Below, piece by piece: positions 51,271 to 61,316 of a stretch of DNA of 64,000 nucleotides; the first letter of the stretch is position 1; every line of letters starts with the position of its first letter. The notes below the pieces were generated by a model. That model worked only from the letters and a program-made list of their open reading frames with translations. It made no database searches and had not been told where the DNA came from. The stretch spans positions 1,510,591-1,574,590 of the forward strand of contig BPHB01000001.1 in assembly GCA_026003335.1 (NCBI GenBank), written 5' to 3'. The position numbers and the translations under genes were made by a program. Origin of the DNA: Chitinophagales bacterium (GTDB taxonomy: Bacteria > Bacteroidota > Bacteroidia > Chitinophagales > CAIOSU01).

Positions 51271-52366
51271 GCCTTTGCTCATGCTTCCTTCTGCCCATGT
51301 CATAAAGAATCTGGAAGACGATGAACACCAGAGCAAAGTAGCCCAGCGTGAGGAAGGTCATCCGAGCATGCCAGTTGCCCAGGTTGGTGTAGATAAACAC
51401 TACAAGAAAAACCGAAACCAGGGACACCAGAGATAATACGATGGCTACCCAGCGATCAGAAAGACCCAGGTAAGCCAGCTGATGCGTAATGTGGTCTTTC
51501 CCCCCCACAAAAGGCGATTGCCTGCGGGCAAGTCTTCTTATCACTACCGTTGTCGTGTCAATAAGCGGAATAATAAATAACAGCATGGGTATCAGAAACT
51601 GGCGCAGTTCAATAAAGCCCGTGTAACTCTCGCGATAATTCCAGAAGAACAATATGCTGATAGCTGCCAGAAACACCCCTAAAAACTGACTTCCTGTGTC
51701 GCCCATATAAATTTTGGAGGGATGCCAGTTAAAAAACAAAAAGCCGGTAAGAGCTCCCAGTACACCCAGCATAATAATCAGATACACATTATCAATATCC
51801 CCGTTGAGAATGATCAGAGCAATTGCCCCAAGGATTATACAAACTGAAACCGATGCCGTTATCGCATCCATATTATCCAGCATATTTATAGAGTTCATTA
51901 GTCCGATAACCCATAATACAGTGATGATGTAATTGATTTCGGGCAGCGGAGTGACCGCAATCTGAAAGTTTGTGGCTACCAGCAGATTGGCGCAGGTAAA
52001 CTGGCCTATAAACTTTACCAGCGGATTGGTATTGTACGCATCATCCGCCAGCCCTAACAGAAAGCCCATGCTGCAAGCCACCAGCAGTCCGATGAGCTGC
52101 TTATTGAAATACCCCTGATCCTCTACGGGTATCACTCCCAGCACCGATATGGAAATCAGAAAAATAATGTAGAAAGAAAATCCTCCTACCGAGGGTTTCG
52201 AAGTAGAGCCCCAGCGCATTCCTCCAAACTGATTATTCCGGATATTGCGCATGCCGAGATTGCGGGAAAAACGCAATATCAGAAAGTTAATCAGCACCGA
52301 AAAGCAAACTGCAATAGCAAAAAAGGTGGCATAAAAAAGAGCTGCCAGCATAGGGTCGCTACTCAT
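51260..52366 (-). CDS. MraY/WecA-type UDP-sugar:undecaprenyl-phosphate sugar-1-phosphate transferase
   Basis: A 368-residue inner-membrane enzyme with about ten transmembrane helices. The cytoplasmic loops have LGLADDAYNTNPLVKFIGQ with the Mg-binding DD, NSINMLDNMDAITA with the NxxDNxD-like site, GDTGSQFLGVF and the HIP-like GGKDHITHQL. These mark the MraY/WecA family that attaches GlcNAc-1-P or a similar sugar to undecaprenyl phosphate. It is most likely the initiating transferase of the exopolysaccharide locus, lying 26 bases downstream of the Wzc-type kinase on the same strand. The sugar is not determined. Confidence 0.9.
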   Translation of the reverse strand: MSSDPMLAALFYATFFAIAVCFSVLINFLILRFSRNLGMRNIRNNQFGGMRWGSTSKPSVGGFSFYIIFLISISVLGVIPVEDQGYFNKQLIGLLVACSMGFLLGLADDAYNTNPLVKFIGQFTCANLLVATNFQIAVTPLPEINYIITVLWVIGLMNSINMLDNMDAITASVSVCIILGAIALIILNGDIDNVYLIIMLGVLGALTGFLFFNWHPSKIYMGDTGSQFLGVFLAAISILFFWNYRESYTGFIELRQFLIPMLLFIIPLIDTTTVVIRRLARRQSPFVGGKDHITHQLAYLGLSDRWVAIVLSLVSLVSVFLVVFIYTNLGNWHARMTFLTLGYFALVFIVFQILYDMGRRKHEQRPKS

Positions 52367-52392
52367 GTTTCAGCCTGTATTTTATTTTTTAC

Positions 52393-54828
52393 TTATGACT
52401 TCCCGAATAATTTTTTCAAAAATGACTTTTTGGGTGGAGGCGCGCTGGTGTAATATCCCGAATCCATATAGGTGTACATATAGCCATAGCTGTAACTATA
52501 GCGGTAGGAGTATCCTCCGTAGTGATATCCCGATACGCCTCTGCCCACATCGTTCAGGATAACGGACAGCCGCTTTATTCCCTTTTCTTCAATGAGCTTG
52601 TTTACGTTGGCAATGAAAGTTTTGCTGGAGTATTCAGCCCTGAACACATAGATCGGGTAATCCACTTTTTTAATCACCTCAAAGCCATCTGTGACCAGAC
52701 CCAACGGTGGCGTGTCAAAAATAATATAGTCATACTTTGTTTTCAGGTAGTCCAGGGATTCCTCCAGCCGATGAGAAAGAATAAGCTCGGCAGGATTGGG
52801 AGGAATGGGGCCTGAAGTAATAAAATCTACATTACGGAGCTCTGTCTTGCGGATACAATCCTCCACCTTATCGCGTCCGATAAGGATGGTGCTCATACCG
52901 GAAGAATTGTCTACATTAAAGATCTTGCTTAGCCGTGGTCTGCGCATATCCACATCCACGATAATCACCCTTTTATCCAGCAAAGACAGGATAGCTGCAA
53001 TATTGATAGAGATAAAGGTTTTCCCTTCTCCGGAAATTGTGGAAGTCACGGCAATGGTTTTGGGACCCGGAGAATTATCAATAAACTGCAGGTTGTTGCG
53101 CAGAACCCGGAAAGCCTCTGTGATAACGGATTTGGGATTTTGTGTAACAACAATGCCGGAAACGGGGATATCCTCAAATACAGTGGGCACAATACCCAAT
53201 ACAGAGGCTTTGGAATGCTTATGAATCGTATCCACCGTGATAATGGCATCATGCAGCAGATAACGCACTACAATAAGCAAAAACCCAAGCATCAGGCCTA
53301 CGGTAATCGCTATGCCCCACAGATAAGCGGTAGGCGGCCCTATGGGATCCTCGGGCACAGAGGCTGTGTTTAACACAATATAATCTGAAACCATACCGGC
53401 CTTCGCCAGGCGGTATTCCGATTGTTTATCCGTGAGCAACTTATAGTAATTCCATAGCTCCTGATAGCGCTGCTGCAGTCGTGCATATTCCTCCTGCTCC
53501 TCGGGCAACAGCAGTAGGCGCGTCAGATATCGCTGATATTGCTCATCCAGCATCTGGAGACGGTAATTCTTCTGCACAACAATATTATCCAGGTCGTTGA
53601 GCATTTCATTTTTCACCTTTAAAATATCATCCTCCAGCAGCCTCACGTTTGGATGCTCAGGCGAAACATTGAGCAGCATCTGGTCTTTCTGCCGCTCCAG
53701 ACTTTTTATGGTGGATATGTATGATTTTATATCTGACAGCTCGCTGCCCAGCAGACCTGATGAGATGGCATCCAGATCAGTGAGATTGCCTATGTAGTTG
53801 TAAAACCAGTCAATTACCCGGAGGTCAAACATATAACTCAGCTTTTGCTGTTCCAAAGACCTAAGACCGGATATCAGGCTGGTCATCTCTTGCGCGGGAT
53901 CCATAAATTTTTTTGCCAGCCTGTATTGTTTAAGGGTATCCTGATAGTTGCGGAGCACCTGAGAAAAGGTATCAATTTCTGTATCCAGAAAAGCAAGAAT
54001 CTGGTCAGCACTTTCTGCCTGTCGTTCTACATCAAACACCACAAACTCGGCAGCCAGGGCATTCACCAGATCCATGGCCTTGGTTTTGTTTTTATCCTGA
54101 TATTTTATCTGTATGGTTTTGGTTTTCGGATCAATGGGTACAATGGTAATGCGGGAGGCAATTTCTTCGGCCAGCGTATTCAGATCATTGATTCTAAAGA
54201 AATACGTTTTCCCAAGATGTTCACGAAGATTGGCTCTGGCGGCCGGGGAAATAGATACATTAATTTCAAACAAAGGTGTTTCAAAAAATTTATCATAGCT
54301 GAGTATCTCTCGGTAGCTTTGATTTTCAAAAGAATAGCGAAGGATAAATGTTTTATCATTGAGCATTTCAATGTAAAACTCCTTGCCGTACACAATCGGA
54401 TCTTTAATCTGCAACACCTGAACTGTGAAGGGTGTAGCGGTATACAACTCAGAAGAAACCAGCTTGGTGCGCCCTTCCTTATAATAGCTGATATCAAACG
54501 GCAGTTTAGAAATCACCCGGTGCACAAAATACTTTGAGCCCAGCAACTGAATTTCCATAGAAGCCTCCTCAAAAGAAGTTGCCAGCACATCTTTTACGCC
54601 CATCAGCTCACTGCGCAGTGAACGCTCCCTTTTAAGCATCAGCATGGAGGAGGCTTCATAGGTAGGAATAGTGTATCGCAGATAAAGAAACACCCCCGTA
54701 CAGGCAGTCAGCACCAGCAGCAGCACCCATATCAGGTTCTTACGCACGATAGACAGGAAGAGGGCAATATTAAAGTCCTCTCCCAGCATCTCCTGAATAT
54801 AGGCTATCAATGAAGTCTGACTTTTCAT
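52393..54828 (-). CDS. wzc: Polysaccharide co-polymerase/tyrosine autokinase (Wzc/CpsD-CpsC type)
   Basis: An 811-residue inner-membrane protein that controls polysaccharide chain length and export. The N-terminal Wzz domain has two transmembrane helices (about 32-52 and 505-528), with a long periplasmic coiled-coil-rich segment between. The C-terminal BY-kinase has Walker A SGEGKTFISINIAA at about 596-609, Walker A' DVDMRRPRLSKIF and Walker B IIFDTPPLGLV. The end is a Tyr cluster, GYHYGGYSYRYSYSYGYMYTY at about 770-790, the autophosphorylation tail. It overlaps the wza start by four bases. Autophosphorylation by Wzc family members is known; the target polysaccharide here is unknown. Confidence 0.94.
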   Translation of the reverse strand: MKSQTSLIAYIQEMLGEDFNIALFLSIVRKNLIWVLLLVLTACTGVFLYLRYTIPTYEASSMLMLKRERSLRSELMGVKDVLATSFEEASMEIQLLGSKYFVHRVISKLPFDISYYKEGRTKLVSSELYTATPFTVQVLQIKDPIVYGKEFYIEMLNDKTFILRYSFENQSYREILSYDKFFETPLFEINVSISPAARANLREHLGKTYFFRINDLNTLAEEIASRITIVPIDPKTKTIQIKYQDKNKTKAMDLVNALAAEFVVFDVERQAESADQILAFLDTEIDTFSQVLRNYQDTLKQYRLAKKFMDPAQEMTSLISGLRSLEQQKLSYMFDLRVIDWFYNYIGNLTDLDAISSGLLGSELSDIKSYISTIKSLERQKDQMLLNVSPEHPNVRLLEDDILKVKNEMLNDLDNIVVQKNYRLQMLDEQYQRYLTRLLLLPEEQEEYARLQQRYQELWNYYKLLTDKQSEYRLAKAGMVSDYIVLNTASVPEDPIGPPTAYLWGIAITVGLMLGFLLIVVRYLLHDAIITVDTIHKHSKASVLGIVPTVFEDIPVSGIVVTQNPKSVITEAFRVLRNNLQFIDNSPGPKTIAVTSTISGEGKTFISINIAAILSLLDKRVIIVDVDMRRPRLSKIFNVDNSSGMSTILIGRDKVEDCIRKTELRNVDFITSGPIPPNPAELILSHRLEESLDYLKTKYDYIIFDTPPLGLVTDGFEVIKKVDYPIYVFRAEYSSKTFIANVNKLIEEKGIKRLSVILNDVGRGVSGYHYGGYSYRYSYSYGYMYTYMDSGYYTSAPPPKKSFLKKLFGKS

Positions 54829-55586
54829 AATCGCGTCAGGCTGAGTACGAGCAGATAAACGGTAGTGATTGTGGTAATAAAAGTCATAAAGATATTGATC
54901 TCTCTGACTATAGCCTGTGTGGGTCTGAGCTTGGGATCAATGATGATAATATCATTGGGTTGAATAATAAAGTCGGCATCTTTAAGCCCGGCTATGGTAG
55001 ACAGATCAACCCGTTTGATGCTGGGGTTATCATAATCACCGCGAATGATTTTTATGCGGTGTGATTTAGACTCAGCACCTATACCTCCAATCATGGCAAT
55101 TACCTCTATGAGTTTGGTGTTTTCTTCCGGCAGGGAAAGCACCTGGGCACTGCCAATGCCTGTAAACACATAAACCCTTCTGTTGGTAACATTCAGCTGT
55201 ACAAAAGGCTCGTTATACCATACCGAATATTTTTCTTCCAGCAGTTTTTCCAGTTCCAGGCGGGTTAGCCCTTTTACATATAATTCTCCCAGCAGGGGCA
55301 GTTCCACATAACCGTCTTCTTTTACCAGATAGCTGCCACGTGCCATGGTGGACGTTCCTCCCTGGGCACCGCCTCCCAGTACATCAATCAGATTAAATCC
55401 ATCGCGCGTATACAGGTTGTAGGATAGTCTGTCGCCAGGCAGAATAACCTGCTTCTGGTAATCTGCTTCCTGCAATTCATAGTAATAAAAGTCTTTGGTG
55501 TCCCGCAGAATATAGTTGGGATAAAGCACCTTACATGAGCTGAATGAGAGCGACACCACAACGAGGGTTAGAAGGCAATAGCGCAT
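54825..55586 (-). CDS. wza: Polysaccharide export outer-membrane lipoprotein (Wza/SLBB family)
   Basis: A 253-residue lipoprotein from the ATG at 55586. The upstream TTG at 55595 lies on the promoter box, so the ATG is the right start. The lipobox FSSCK gives Cys17 or so. A polysaccharide export domain (LPGDRLSYNLYTRDGFNLIDV) is followed by an SLBB domain (YVELPLLGELYVKGLTRLELEKLL, written here as LPLLGELYVKGLTRLE) and a C-terminal transmembrane segment that anchors the pore in the outer membrane. It partners the Wzc-type kinase with which it overlaps by four bases. It should form the exit channel for the polysaccharide. Confidence 0.93.
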   Translation of the reverse strand: MRYCLLTLVVVSLSFSSCKVLYPNYILRDTKDFYYYELQEADYQKQVILPGDRLSYNLYTRDGFNLIDVLGGGAQGGTSTMARGSYLVKEDGYVELPLLGELYVKGLTRLELEKLLEEKYSVWYNEPFVQLNVTNRRVYVFTGIGSAQVLSLPEENTKLIEVIAMIGGIGAESKSHRIKIIRGDYDNPSIKRVDLSTIAGLKDADFIIQPNDIIIIDPKLRPTQAIVREINIFMTFITTITTVYLLVLSLTRL

Positions 55587-55592
55587 GTTACA

Positions 55593-55600
55593 CAAAAATA
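55593..55600 (-). promoter_or_regulatory. -7 promoter box (TATTTTTG) for wza-wzc
   Basis: A perfect TAnnTTTG match on the minus strand ending six bases before the wza ATG. It would give an almost leaderless mRNA for wza, wzc and probably the WecA-type gene. Confidence 0.5.
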
Positions 55601-55616
55601 CGTTTATATTAAGTTA

Positions 55617-56819
55617 TTACATCCTGCCATAGCCTTTTTCAGCAAGCAAGCGGTCATAAAGGGCTGTGGTATCATCCACCAGCCGTTTAAAGCTGAACCG
55701 CCCCATTACAAAACGCCTTCCTTCTGAACCCATCTGCTGACGAAGAGACGGATTGTTTACCAGCCGCAGCAGGTTTTCGGCAAAAGCTGTTATATCACCT
55801 GCCGGAGATAAAAAAGCTGATTTGCCGGGCACGACTACATCTTCAATACCCCCTACAGCCGTTGACACCACCGGGCGGCCTGCTGCCTGCGCTTCAATTA
55901 GACTTACCGGTGTGCCTTCATTATGGGAAGTCAGAGCCACCACGTCAAGACCGGCCATTACTTCATCTATTTCCCTTATCCATGAAGTAAATACCAGCGG
56001 TGAGCCCCTCTCTTGCTGCGGCAGATCGTAAGACATACCCAGTTGTGTGGCTAGCTGAAGCAATCGTGGACGTTCCTCCCCGTCACCTACGATGAATATC
56101 CTCACATGACCCTGCGTTTGATTCAGCAGTATTCTGGCAGCCCGCAGAAATAGCGTGTGATTCTTAACCGGTACCAACCGCCCCACTATACCAATAGCCA
56201 CCTCTTCATCCTTCAATCCAAACCGTTGCCTGAATCGTTTTCTTTTTGCCTCACTGTCTTCCTGAAATCTTTGCAGGTCAAATCCAAGCGGTATCACGCT
56301 GATTTTATCGGGCTTACAAATACGATAAATCGCAGACAATTCCTGCTTTTGCAGATTGCTTATTGCAATAATGCCCGTGCTGATACGCGCAAGATATCTT
56401 TCAATGCGGATAAATAATCGGGTCTTGACGGGATTAAAATAAGAGTGAAATACATGTCCGTGAAACGTGTGCACAATAACGGGGACAGCACACTGATAAG
56501 CGGCCATCCGGCCCAGAGCTCCTGCTTTGGCTGCATGTGTATGTACGATATCCGGTTGGTATTGCCGGATAATCCGTTTGATTTGACGGAAAGCATGCCA
56601 GTCGTTTGCCGGATGAATGGAGCGATACATACCTGATATATATACGGGAGTGATACCCATCTTTTCAAGTATAAACTCTGAGCTGGCTTCTGTTTCATCC
56701 CGCATGCCGGCAAGCAGCATTGTCTCATAACGCTTATCCAGATGCCGGGTCAGATATGCCGCATTATAGGTTGGCCCCCCCAGATTGAGGCGATTGATAA
56801 TTCTGAGCACTTTAGGCAT
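55617..56819 (-). CDS. Glycosyltransferase family 4 (GT-B fold)
   Basis: A 400-residue cytosolic or membrane-associated glycosyltransferase. The N-terminal Rossmann domain starts PKVLRIINRLNLGGPTYN and includes PDIVHTHAAKAGALGR and TFHGHVFHSYF. The C-terminal domain has ISVIPLGFDLQRF, IGIVGRLVPVKNHTLFLRA, ALTSHNEGTPVSLIEAQAAG (EX7E-type) and VPGKSAFL. It probably adds a sugar to the lipid-linked repeat unit of the exopolysaccharide. The acceptor and sugar are unknown. The start lies four bases after the frameshifted asparagine synthase stop. Confidence 0.93.
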   Translation of the reverse strand: MPKVLRIINRLNLGGPTYNAAYLTRHLDKRYETMLLAGMRDETEASSEFILEKMGITPVYISGMYRSIHPANDWHAFRQIKRIIRQYQPDIVHTHAAKAGALGRMAAYQCAVPVIVHTFHGHVFHSYFNPVKTRLFIRIERYLARISTGIIAISNLQKQELSAIYRICKPDKISVIPLGFDLQRFQEDSEAKRKRFRQRFGLKDEEVAIGIVGRLVPVKNHTLFLRAARILLNQTQGHVRIFIVGDGEERPRLLQLATQLGMSYDLPQQERGSPLVFTSWIREIDEVMAGLDVVALTSHNEGTPVSLIEAQAAGRPVVSTAVGGIEDVVVPGKSAFLSPAGDITAFAENLLRLVNNPSLRQQMGSEGRRFVMGRFSFKRLVDDTTALYDRLLAEKGYGRM

Positions 56820-56823
56820 CAGG

Positions 56824-58732
56824 CTAATCTAAATATTTTTTATACCAATATTGAAACACAATCAACCCCCATACCCTGGAAACCGCTTCACCCGGGCTGG
56901 CAGAAAATAATTGCCGCTTGAGCTTTTCAATAACCTGCACATCAAACAAACCCTGGCTGCGAACACGTTCAGCCGAAAGCAGGTCATTGGTAATCAGAGG
57001 GCGCAGCTCACCTGTGAACCATCTCAGCAGCGGCACTTCAAAACCCTGCTTTCCCCGCTTCTGTATTTGAGGGGGCAGTAAATCCTGGAAAGCATCCTTT
57101 AATATCCGCTTGCGCATCCCTTTATGTATTTTAAATTCAGCAGGAAGGGAGAAGACAAAATCCACCACGCGGTGATCCAGAAAAGGCACGCGTACTTCCA
57201 GACTGTTTGCCATTGACATCATATCTACTTTGGTGAGCATATCATTGGGCAAAACCAGGTGCATGTCGGCATAGAGGCTATCATTTATGGTGCCTTCTTT
57301 CTTATGATAATGCACCAGGGCTTTTTTTCTTTTCAGGTATTCGGCAGCACCTTCTGAATCATCGGAAGCCAGCAGCATCCGCATGGCTTCTTCCTCGGGT
57401 ATAAACGTACACCAGCGCCAGTAGCGTTCATCAGCGATGCAGCGCCAATCCTTCCGCATAGCGTTGCGCCTGTCTGAAGAGATTCGTGACAGCATTGTTT
57501 CTGCTGGCGGGTAAAAGAAGCAGTACCGGATGTGCCAGCCTGATAAGGGCATTCCGTATAGCACGCTGACGTGCCCTGTAATCGGCAAGGTGTTTATTAT
57601 AGCCGGCAAACAACTCATCGGCACCATCGCCCGACAACGCCACGGTTACCTGCCTGCGGGTATGTTTACTGAGAATATACACAGCAAGGGCAGATGAATC
57701 GGCAAAGGGCTCATCCACATAATCCAGCATTTCGGTAAGATGCGCATACAGGTCATCGGTGGTCAGGGAAAATACGGTATGTTGCGTTTTGAGTTTTTCG
57801 GCCATCAGATTGGCATAGCGGGTTTCGTCAAAATAGGGCTCATCCTTAAAGCCAATGGAAAAAGTATTCAGCTTATCGGTCATCCTCGCTGCCAGACCGG
57901 CAATGATGGACGAGTCAATGCCACCACTGAGAAAAGCCCCCAGGGGTACATCGGCTACCAGCCGCAACTGCACTGAATCGGTGAGTAGGTCGCGCAATGT
58001 TTTTTTGGAGGCTTCGTAGTCATGCGGTCGGTTTCTTTTAATTGCTGCCGGATCATAGGCAATCCGGTAGTAGCGCCTGATAGCCATGTGCCCGTTGGCG
58101 GAAATGGTCATATATGTTCCCGGTTCCAGTTTTTTTACATGCTTAAACACCGAAGAGGGAGCGGGAATGTAGTTTAGCTGGAGGTAGAAATACAGGGAAG
58201 TGATGTCCAGCTCTTTCCGGATGGGGAAGGCCAGTAACGCCTTCATTTCGGAAGAAAAGATAATTTTCTGATCATCCTGATAAAACAGCAAAGGCTTAAT
58301 TCCCAGCCGGTCTCGGGCGATAAACAGGGAGCCTTCCAGCGTATCATAAACAGCAAATGCAAAAAAGCCATTTATCAGCTCAAGGCACTTTTCGCGATAG
58401 AGAATATAAAGATTCAGCAGCACCTCGGTATCTGTACGGGAGTGAAACAATACGCCCTGAGATGAAAGCTGCTCACGCAGGGATAGGTAGTTATAAATTT
58501 CTCCGTTGAAGACAATGACATAGCGTCCGGAAGCGTCTGTCATGGGCTGTGAGCCGGCCTCGGAAATATCAATGATAGAGAGGCGGGTGTGCCCCAGCCC
58601 TACCTGCCGGAACAGTACGCTCCCTCTGCTATCAGGGCCCCTCTTGCTCAAGGCATCCGTTGCTGCATCCAAACATGCCTTATAGTCGGAAGCCTGTCCT
58701 TCCCATAGATAAAAACCCACTATTCCGCACAT
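56824..58732 (-). pseudogene. asnB: Asparagine synthase (glutamine-hydrolysing), one-base frameshift
   Basis: Two overlapping minus-strand frames together encode one AsnB protein of about 635 residues. The first (58732 down to 57431) starts MCGIVGFYL with nucleophile Cys2, the glutaminase motifs GLGHTRLSIID and FNGEIYNYLSLRE, and the PP-loop FLSGGIDSSIIAGL; it stops after EGLALHR. The second frame resumes as IADERYWRWCTF and goes on through DMLTKVDMMSMANSLEVRVPFLD, written here as DMMSMANSLEVRVPFLD, to a normal end. The break lies near 57431-57445 and is corrected by removing one base. This is either a real frameshift or an assembly error. Such AsnB-like genes in polysaccharide loci may amidate a sugar acid. 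Confidence 0.85.
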
Positions 58733-58843
58733 GAACAGAAGTTACGGTCATTTGGTAATTTTAAAAAACGCAAGTAAACAGCATGGTTACTCCCCGGTAA
58801 GCTCTTGCTATACGTTTAAACTCCGGACGCCAAGTTAGCATTT

Positions 58844-60196
58844 ATGCCTACAAAGGAACTGTACTATATTCCCCTTTACCTGGCGGTTATTTATCTGATT
58901 GCACTCGTAGTGCGCAACAAGTTCTATCCGGAGGGACCGCTGAGAAAGTACTTCATTCCGGCTCTTACAGTGAAATTGATAGGCGCCATTGGGGCAGGAG
59001 TTATTTATTTCTACTACTACCAAGACGGAGATACCGTGTATTACTACTATCGGATAACTTATTTTAACTGGTTGTTTTCCGTCAATTCTTCAGCGGCATG
59101 GAAAGCGCTTTTTGCAGATACTACCCGTTACCATCCCCAAATACAAAGTTTTCTGGATGCCATGCGCGCCTGGGATACCAGTCAATTTCTGGTTGTACGC
59201 TTCGGAGCCGTGCTTTCCCTGATAGTGGGTAAAAACTACTGGGGCATTGCCCTGGCTTTTGCAGTTCTCTCTTTTACGGGAGTATGGGCCTTATTTCGCA
59301 CCTTCCGCGATATCAACCCGCATCTGACCCGTGAGTTTGCTATTTCCTGTTTGTTTATTCCCTCAGTATTTTTCTGGGGCTCAGGTGTTTTTAAAGATAC
59401 CATTGCGATAGGATTCATAGGCTGGCTCACGCATGCCGTTTATATGATATTCATTAAGCGTAAGAATCTGTTGGTAAACATACCTGTCTTTCTTTTTTCT
59501 TTTTATATCCTGATGATCATCAAGGCATACATTGTTATGGCTTTCATTCCTTCGCTCCTATTCTGGATATTTTTCAAATACCGCTCCCGGATTCAAAATA
59601 AATTCCTGCGGCTTTCTATCACTCCGCTGATCATTCTATTCAGCGTAAGCGGTGCCTACATTGCCCTTACCAACATGAGTGCTGGCGGAGGCTACTGGTC
59701 GCTGGATGAAATATCTGACCGGGCAAAAGACATGCAATGGTGGCATACCAAGGTGGTTGAGCTTTATGGCGAGGGGGGCGGAGGTTCTTATTACAGCATA
59801 GGCTCCGGAGACTTTAGCCTGGGCAACATCATCCAAAGCTTTCCGCTGGCCGTAAACGTGACGCTGTTCAGGCCTTACCTGTGGGAGGTACACAATCCTG
59901 TGATGTTTTTGTCTGCTCTGGAAAGTCTGGCCTTGTTCATCTTTACTTTAAGAATAATTTTCTCCGTGGGTTTTGGCGCCATATTCCGCATTTCCATAGC
60001 TAATCCGGAGGTGTTCTTTGCCCTGTTGTTTTCCATCATCTTTGCTTTTGCAGTGGGGTTCACCAGTTTTAATTTCGGGGCGCTGGTGCGTTATAAAATA
60101 CCCTGCATTCCGTTTTATGTGATGGCGCTATTTATTATCCGCTATCATGCAAACATGGCTAAAAATGCGGGGGCATTGGCGGTCACCGAAAAGTGA
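58844..60196 (+). CDS. Polytopic membrane protein in the exopolysaccharide locus, inverted
   Basis: A 450-residue membrane protein with about ten transmembrane helices and an N-terminal Tyr-rich loop (FYYYQDGDTVYYYYRITYF near 60-80). A larger loop is near 290-340 (SDRAKDMQWWHTKVVEL, then GGGSYYSIGSGDF). It resembles hypothetical membrane proteins found in polysaccharide clusters, possibly a Wzy-type polymerase, but no signature motif fixes this. It is transcribed opposite to its neighbours. Its last 52 bases overlap the 3' end of a convergent glycosyltransferase gene, an unusually long coding overlap. I do not assign a function. Confidence 0.75.
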   Translation: MPTKELYYIPLYLAVIYLIALVVRNKFYPEGPLRKYFIPALTVKLIGAIGAGVIYFYYYQDGDTVYYYYRITYFNWLFSVNSSAAWKALFADTTRYHPQIQSFLDAMRAWDTSQFLVVRFGAVLSLIVGKNYWGIALAFAVLSFTGVWALFRTFRDINPHLTREFAISCLFIPSVFFWGSGVFKDTIAIGFIGWLTHAVYMIFIKRKNLLVNIPVFLFSFYILMIIKAYIVMAFIPSLLFWIFFKYRSRIQNKFLRLSITPLIILFSVSGAYIALTNMSAGGGYWSLDEISDRAKDMQWWHTKVVELYGEGGGGSYYSIGSGDFSLGNIIQSFPLAVNVTLFRPYLWEVHNPVMFLSALESLALFIFTLRIIFSVGFGAIFRISIANPEVFFALLFSIIFAFAVGFTSFNFGALVRYKIPCIPFYVMALFIIRYHANMAKNAGALAVTEK

Positions 60197-61209
60197 GATT
60201 CTATTTTTTTTCTCCCCGCCAGGCCGAATTGTTTTCTTCTGGACGTATCGTTGATCAGGCTGAGCAGTGCTTCTTCCCATTCTTCAGGGGTCTGGCAGAT
60301 GTAGCCGTTGACCTGATGATCAATGATTTTACGGCTCATGGCTCCCTCACTGGCCACTGCCGGTATGCTTAGCGCCAGATACTGTATCAGCTTGAAACCG
60401 CACTTGCCACGGGTCCATGCATTGTCCACCAATGGCATAATACCGATATCAAAAGTCAGCAGATCGTCTATTTCTGTTGTTTTGTTCCAGCGGATAAACT
60501 GCAGGGTTTTCAAGGGCACTGCAGGCAGCATATCTGCAATGACGCGAATTTCTACATTCTGCTTTTCTTCAATGGATTTTAAAATCGGGCATACCGTTTC
60601 AAAGTAGCGCAAGGTAGTGTGGGTGCCCGTCCAGCCGATTACTACTTTGCCCTCACGATGCTCCTTCAACCTGTTGTAGTGATGTTCTGTATCTACCACC
60701 GTAGGATTCACAACCACATTTCTGTTGTATTGCAGTGCATAATCACGCAGGTAGTCATTACCTACCGAAATAAGATGTGCCCACTGGCAAACGGACTGTA
60801 CCTTGCCGTACCATTTCAGGCGTGAAAAAACACGATTGCTTTCAGAAACGTTCTCCAGCCAGATGGCGTCATCAAAATCATAGATCATTTTTTTTCTCAC
60901 CACTCTGGCTATCAGCCATTCAAAAACCGGAGGGCCAAAAGGCGCTGCCTCACGGTGGATAAAGACATAATCATATTGATGTGCACGGAACACATCCCGT
61001 ATGCGCCTGAAGATGCCTTTGACCATGCCCAGAAGCTTTGCCCCCAGATGCCCTTTTTTGTAAAGTATTTTCCACGTATCCCTGTCTATAAATGAGGAAA
61101 CCGTATATCGTATGCCTGCACGCTGCAGGTGGGCAAAGTACTGTTCAAAGCGAAACCGCTGGGAAGGTGCTTCCCCCTGCGGATAGGGCACCAGAAATAA
61201 TACATGCAT
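60145..61209 (-). CDS. Glycosyltransferase family 1/4-like protein
   Basis: A 354-residue GT-B-fold glycosyltransferase. The start reads MHVLFLVPYPQGEAPSQRFR, typical of a group that binds nucleotide sugars with a short N-terminal domain; IYDFDDAIWLENVSESNRVF and VVIGWTGTHTTLRYFE follow, with the C-terminal GIMPLVDNAWTRGKCGFKLIQYLALSIP. The family is known for capsule and exopolysaccharide assembly. Donor and acceptor are unknown. The 3' end overlaps the convergent membrane protein gene by 52 bases. The 107-base gap to the next gene holds no feature I can see. Confidence 0.88.
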   Translation of the reverse strand: MHVLFLVPYPQGEAPSQRFRFEQYFAHLQRAGIRYTVSSFIDRDTWKILYKKGHLGAKLLGMVKGIFRRIRDVFRAHQYDYVFIHREAAPFGPPVFEWLIARVVRKKMIYDFDDAIWLENVSESNRVFSRLKWYGKVQSVCQWAHLISVGNDYLRDYALQYNRNVVVNPTVVDTEHHYNRLKEHREGKVVIGWTGTHTTLRYFETVCPILKSIEEKQNVEIRVIADMLPAVPLKTLQFIRWNKTTEIDDLLTFDIGIMPLVDNAWTRGKCGFKLIQYLALSIPAVASEGAMSRKIIDHQVNGYICQTPEEWEEALLSLINDTSRRKQFGLAGRKKIESHFSVTANAPAFLAMFA

Positions 61210-61316
61210 AAGTCAATCGAGCCGTAAAAATACTTCAAGCAAAACCAGCAAACATATCCTCCTGCATATAAGAAAACAGAGCATAAGCATCGCAGTGGTC
61301 AGCTCTGCCGTAGAGG

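Noticed and set aside
53845-54537. A 230-codon plus-strand frame opposite wzc
   Set aside because: Antisense to a clear Wzc-type kinase; no domain features.
57431-57627. Programmed +1 frameshift in the asparagine synthase
   Set aside because: No slippery sequence or stimulatory structure is evident, and AsnB proteins do not normally need one; a mutation or sequence error is simpler.
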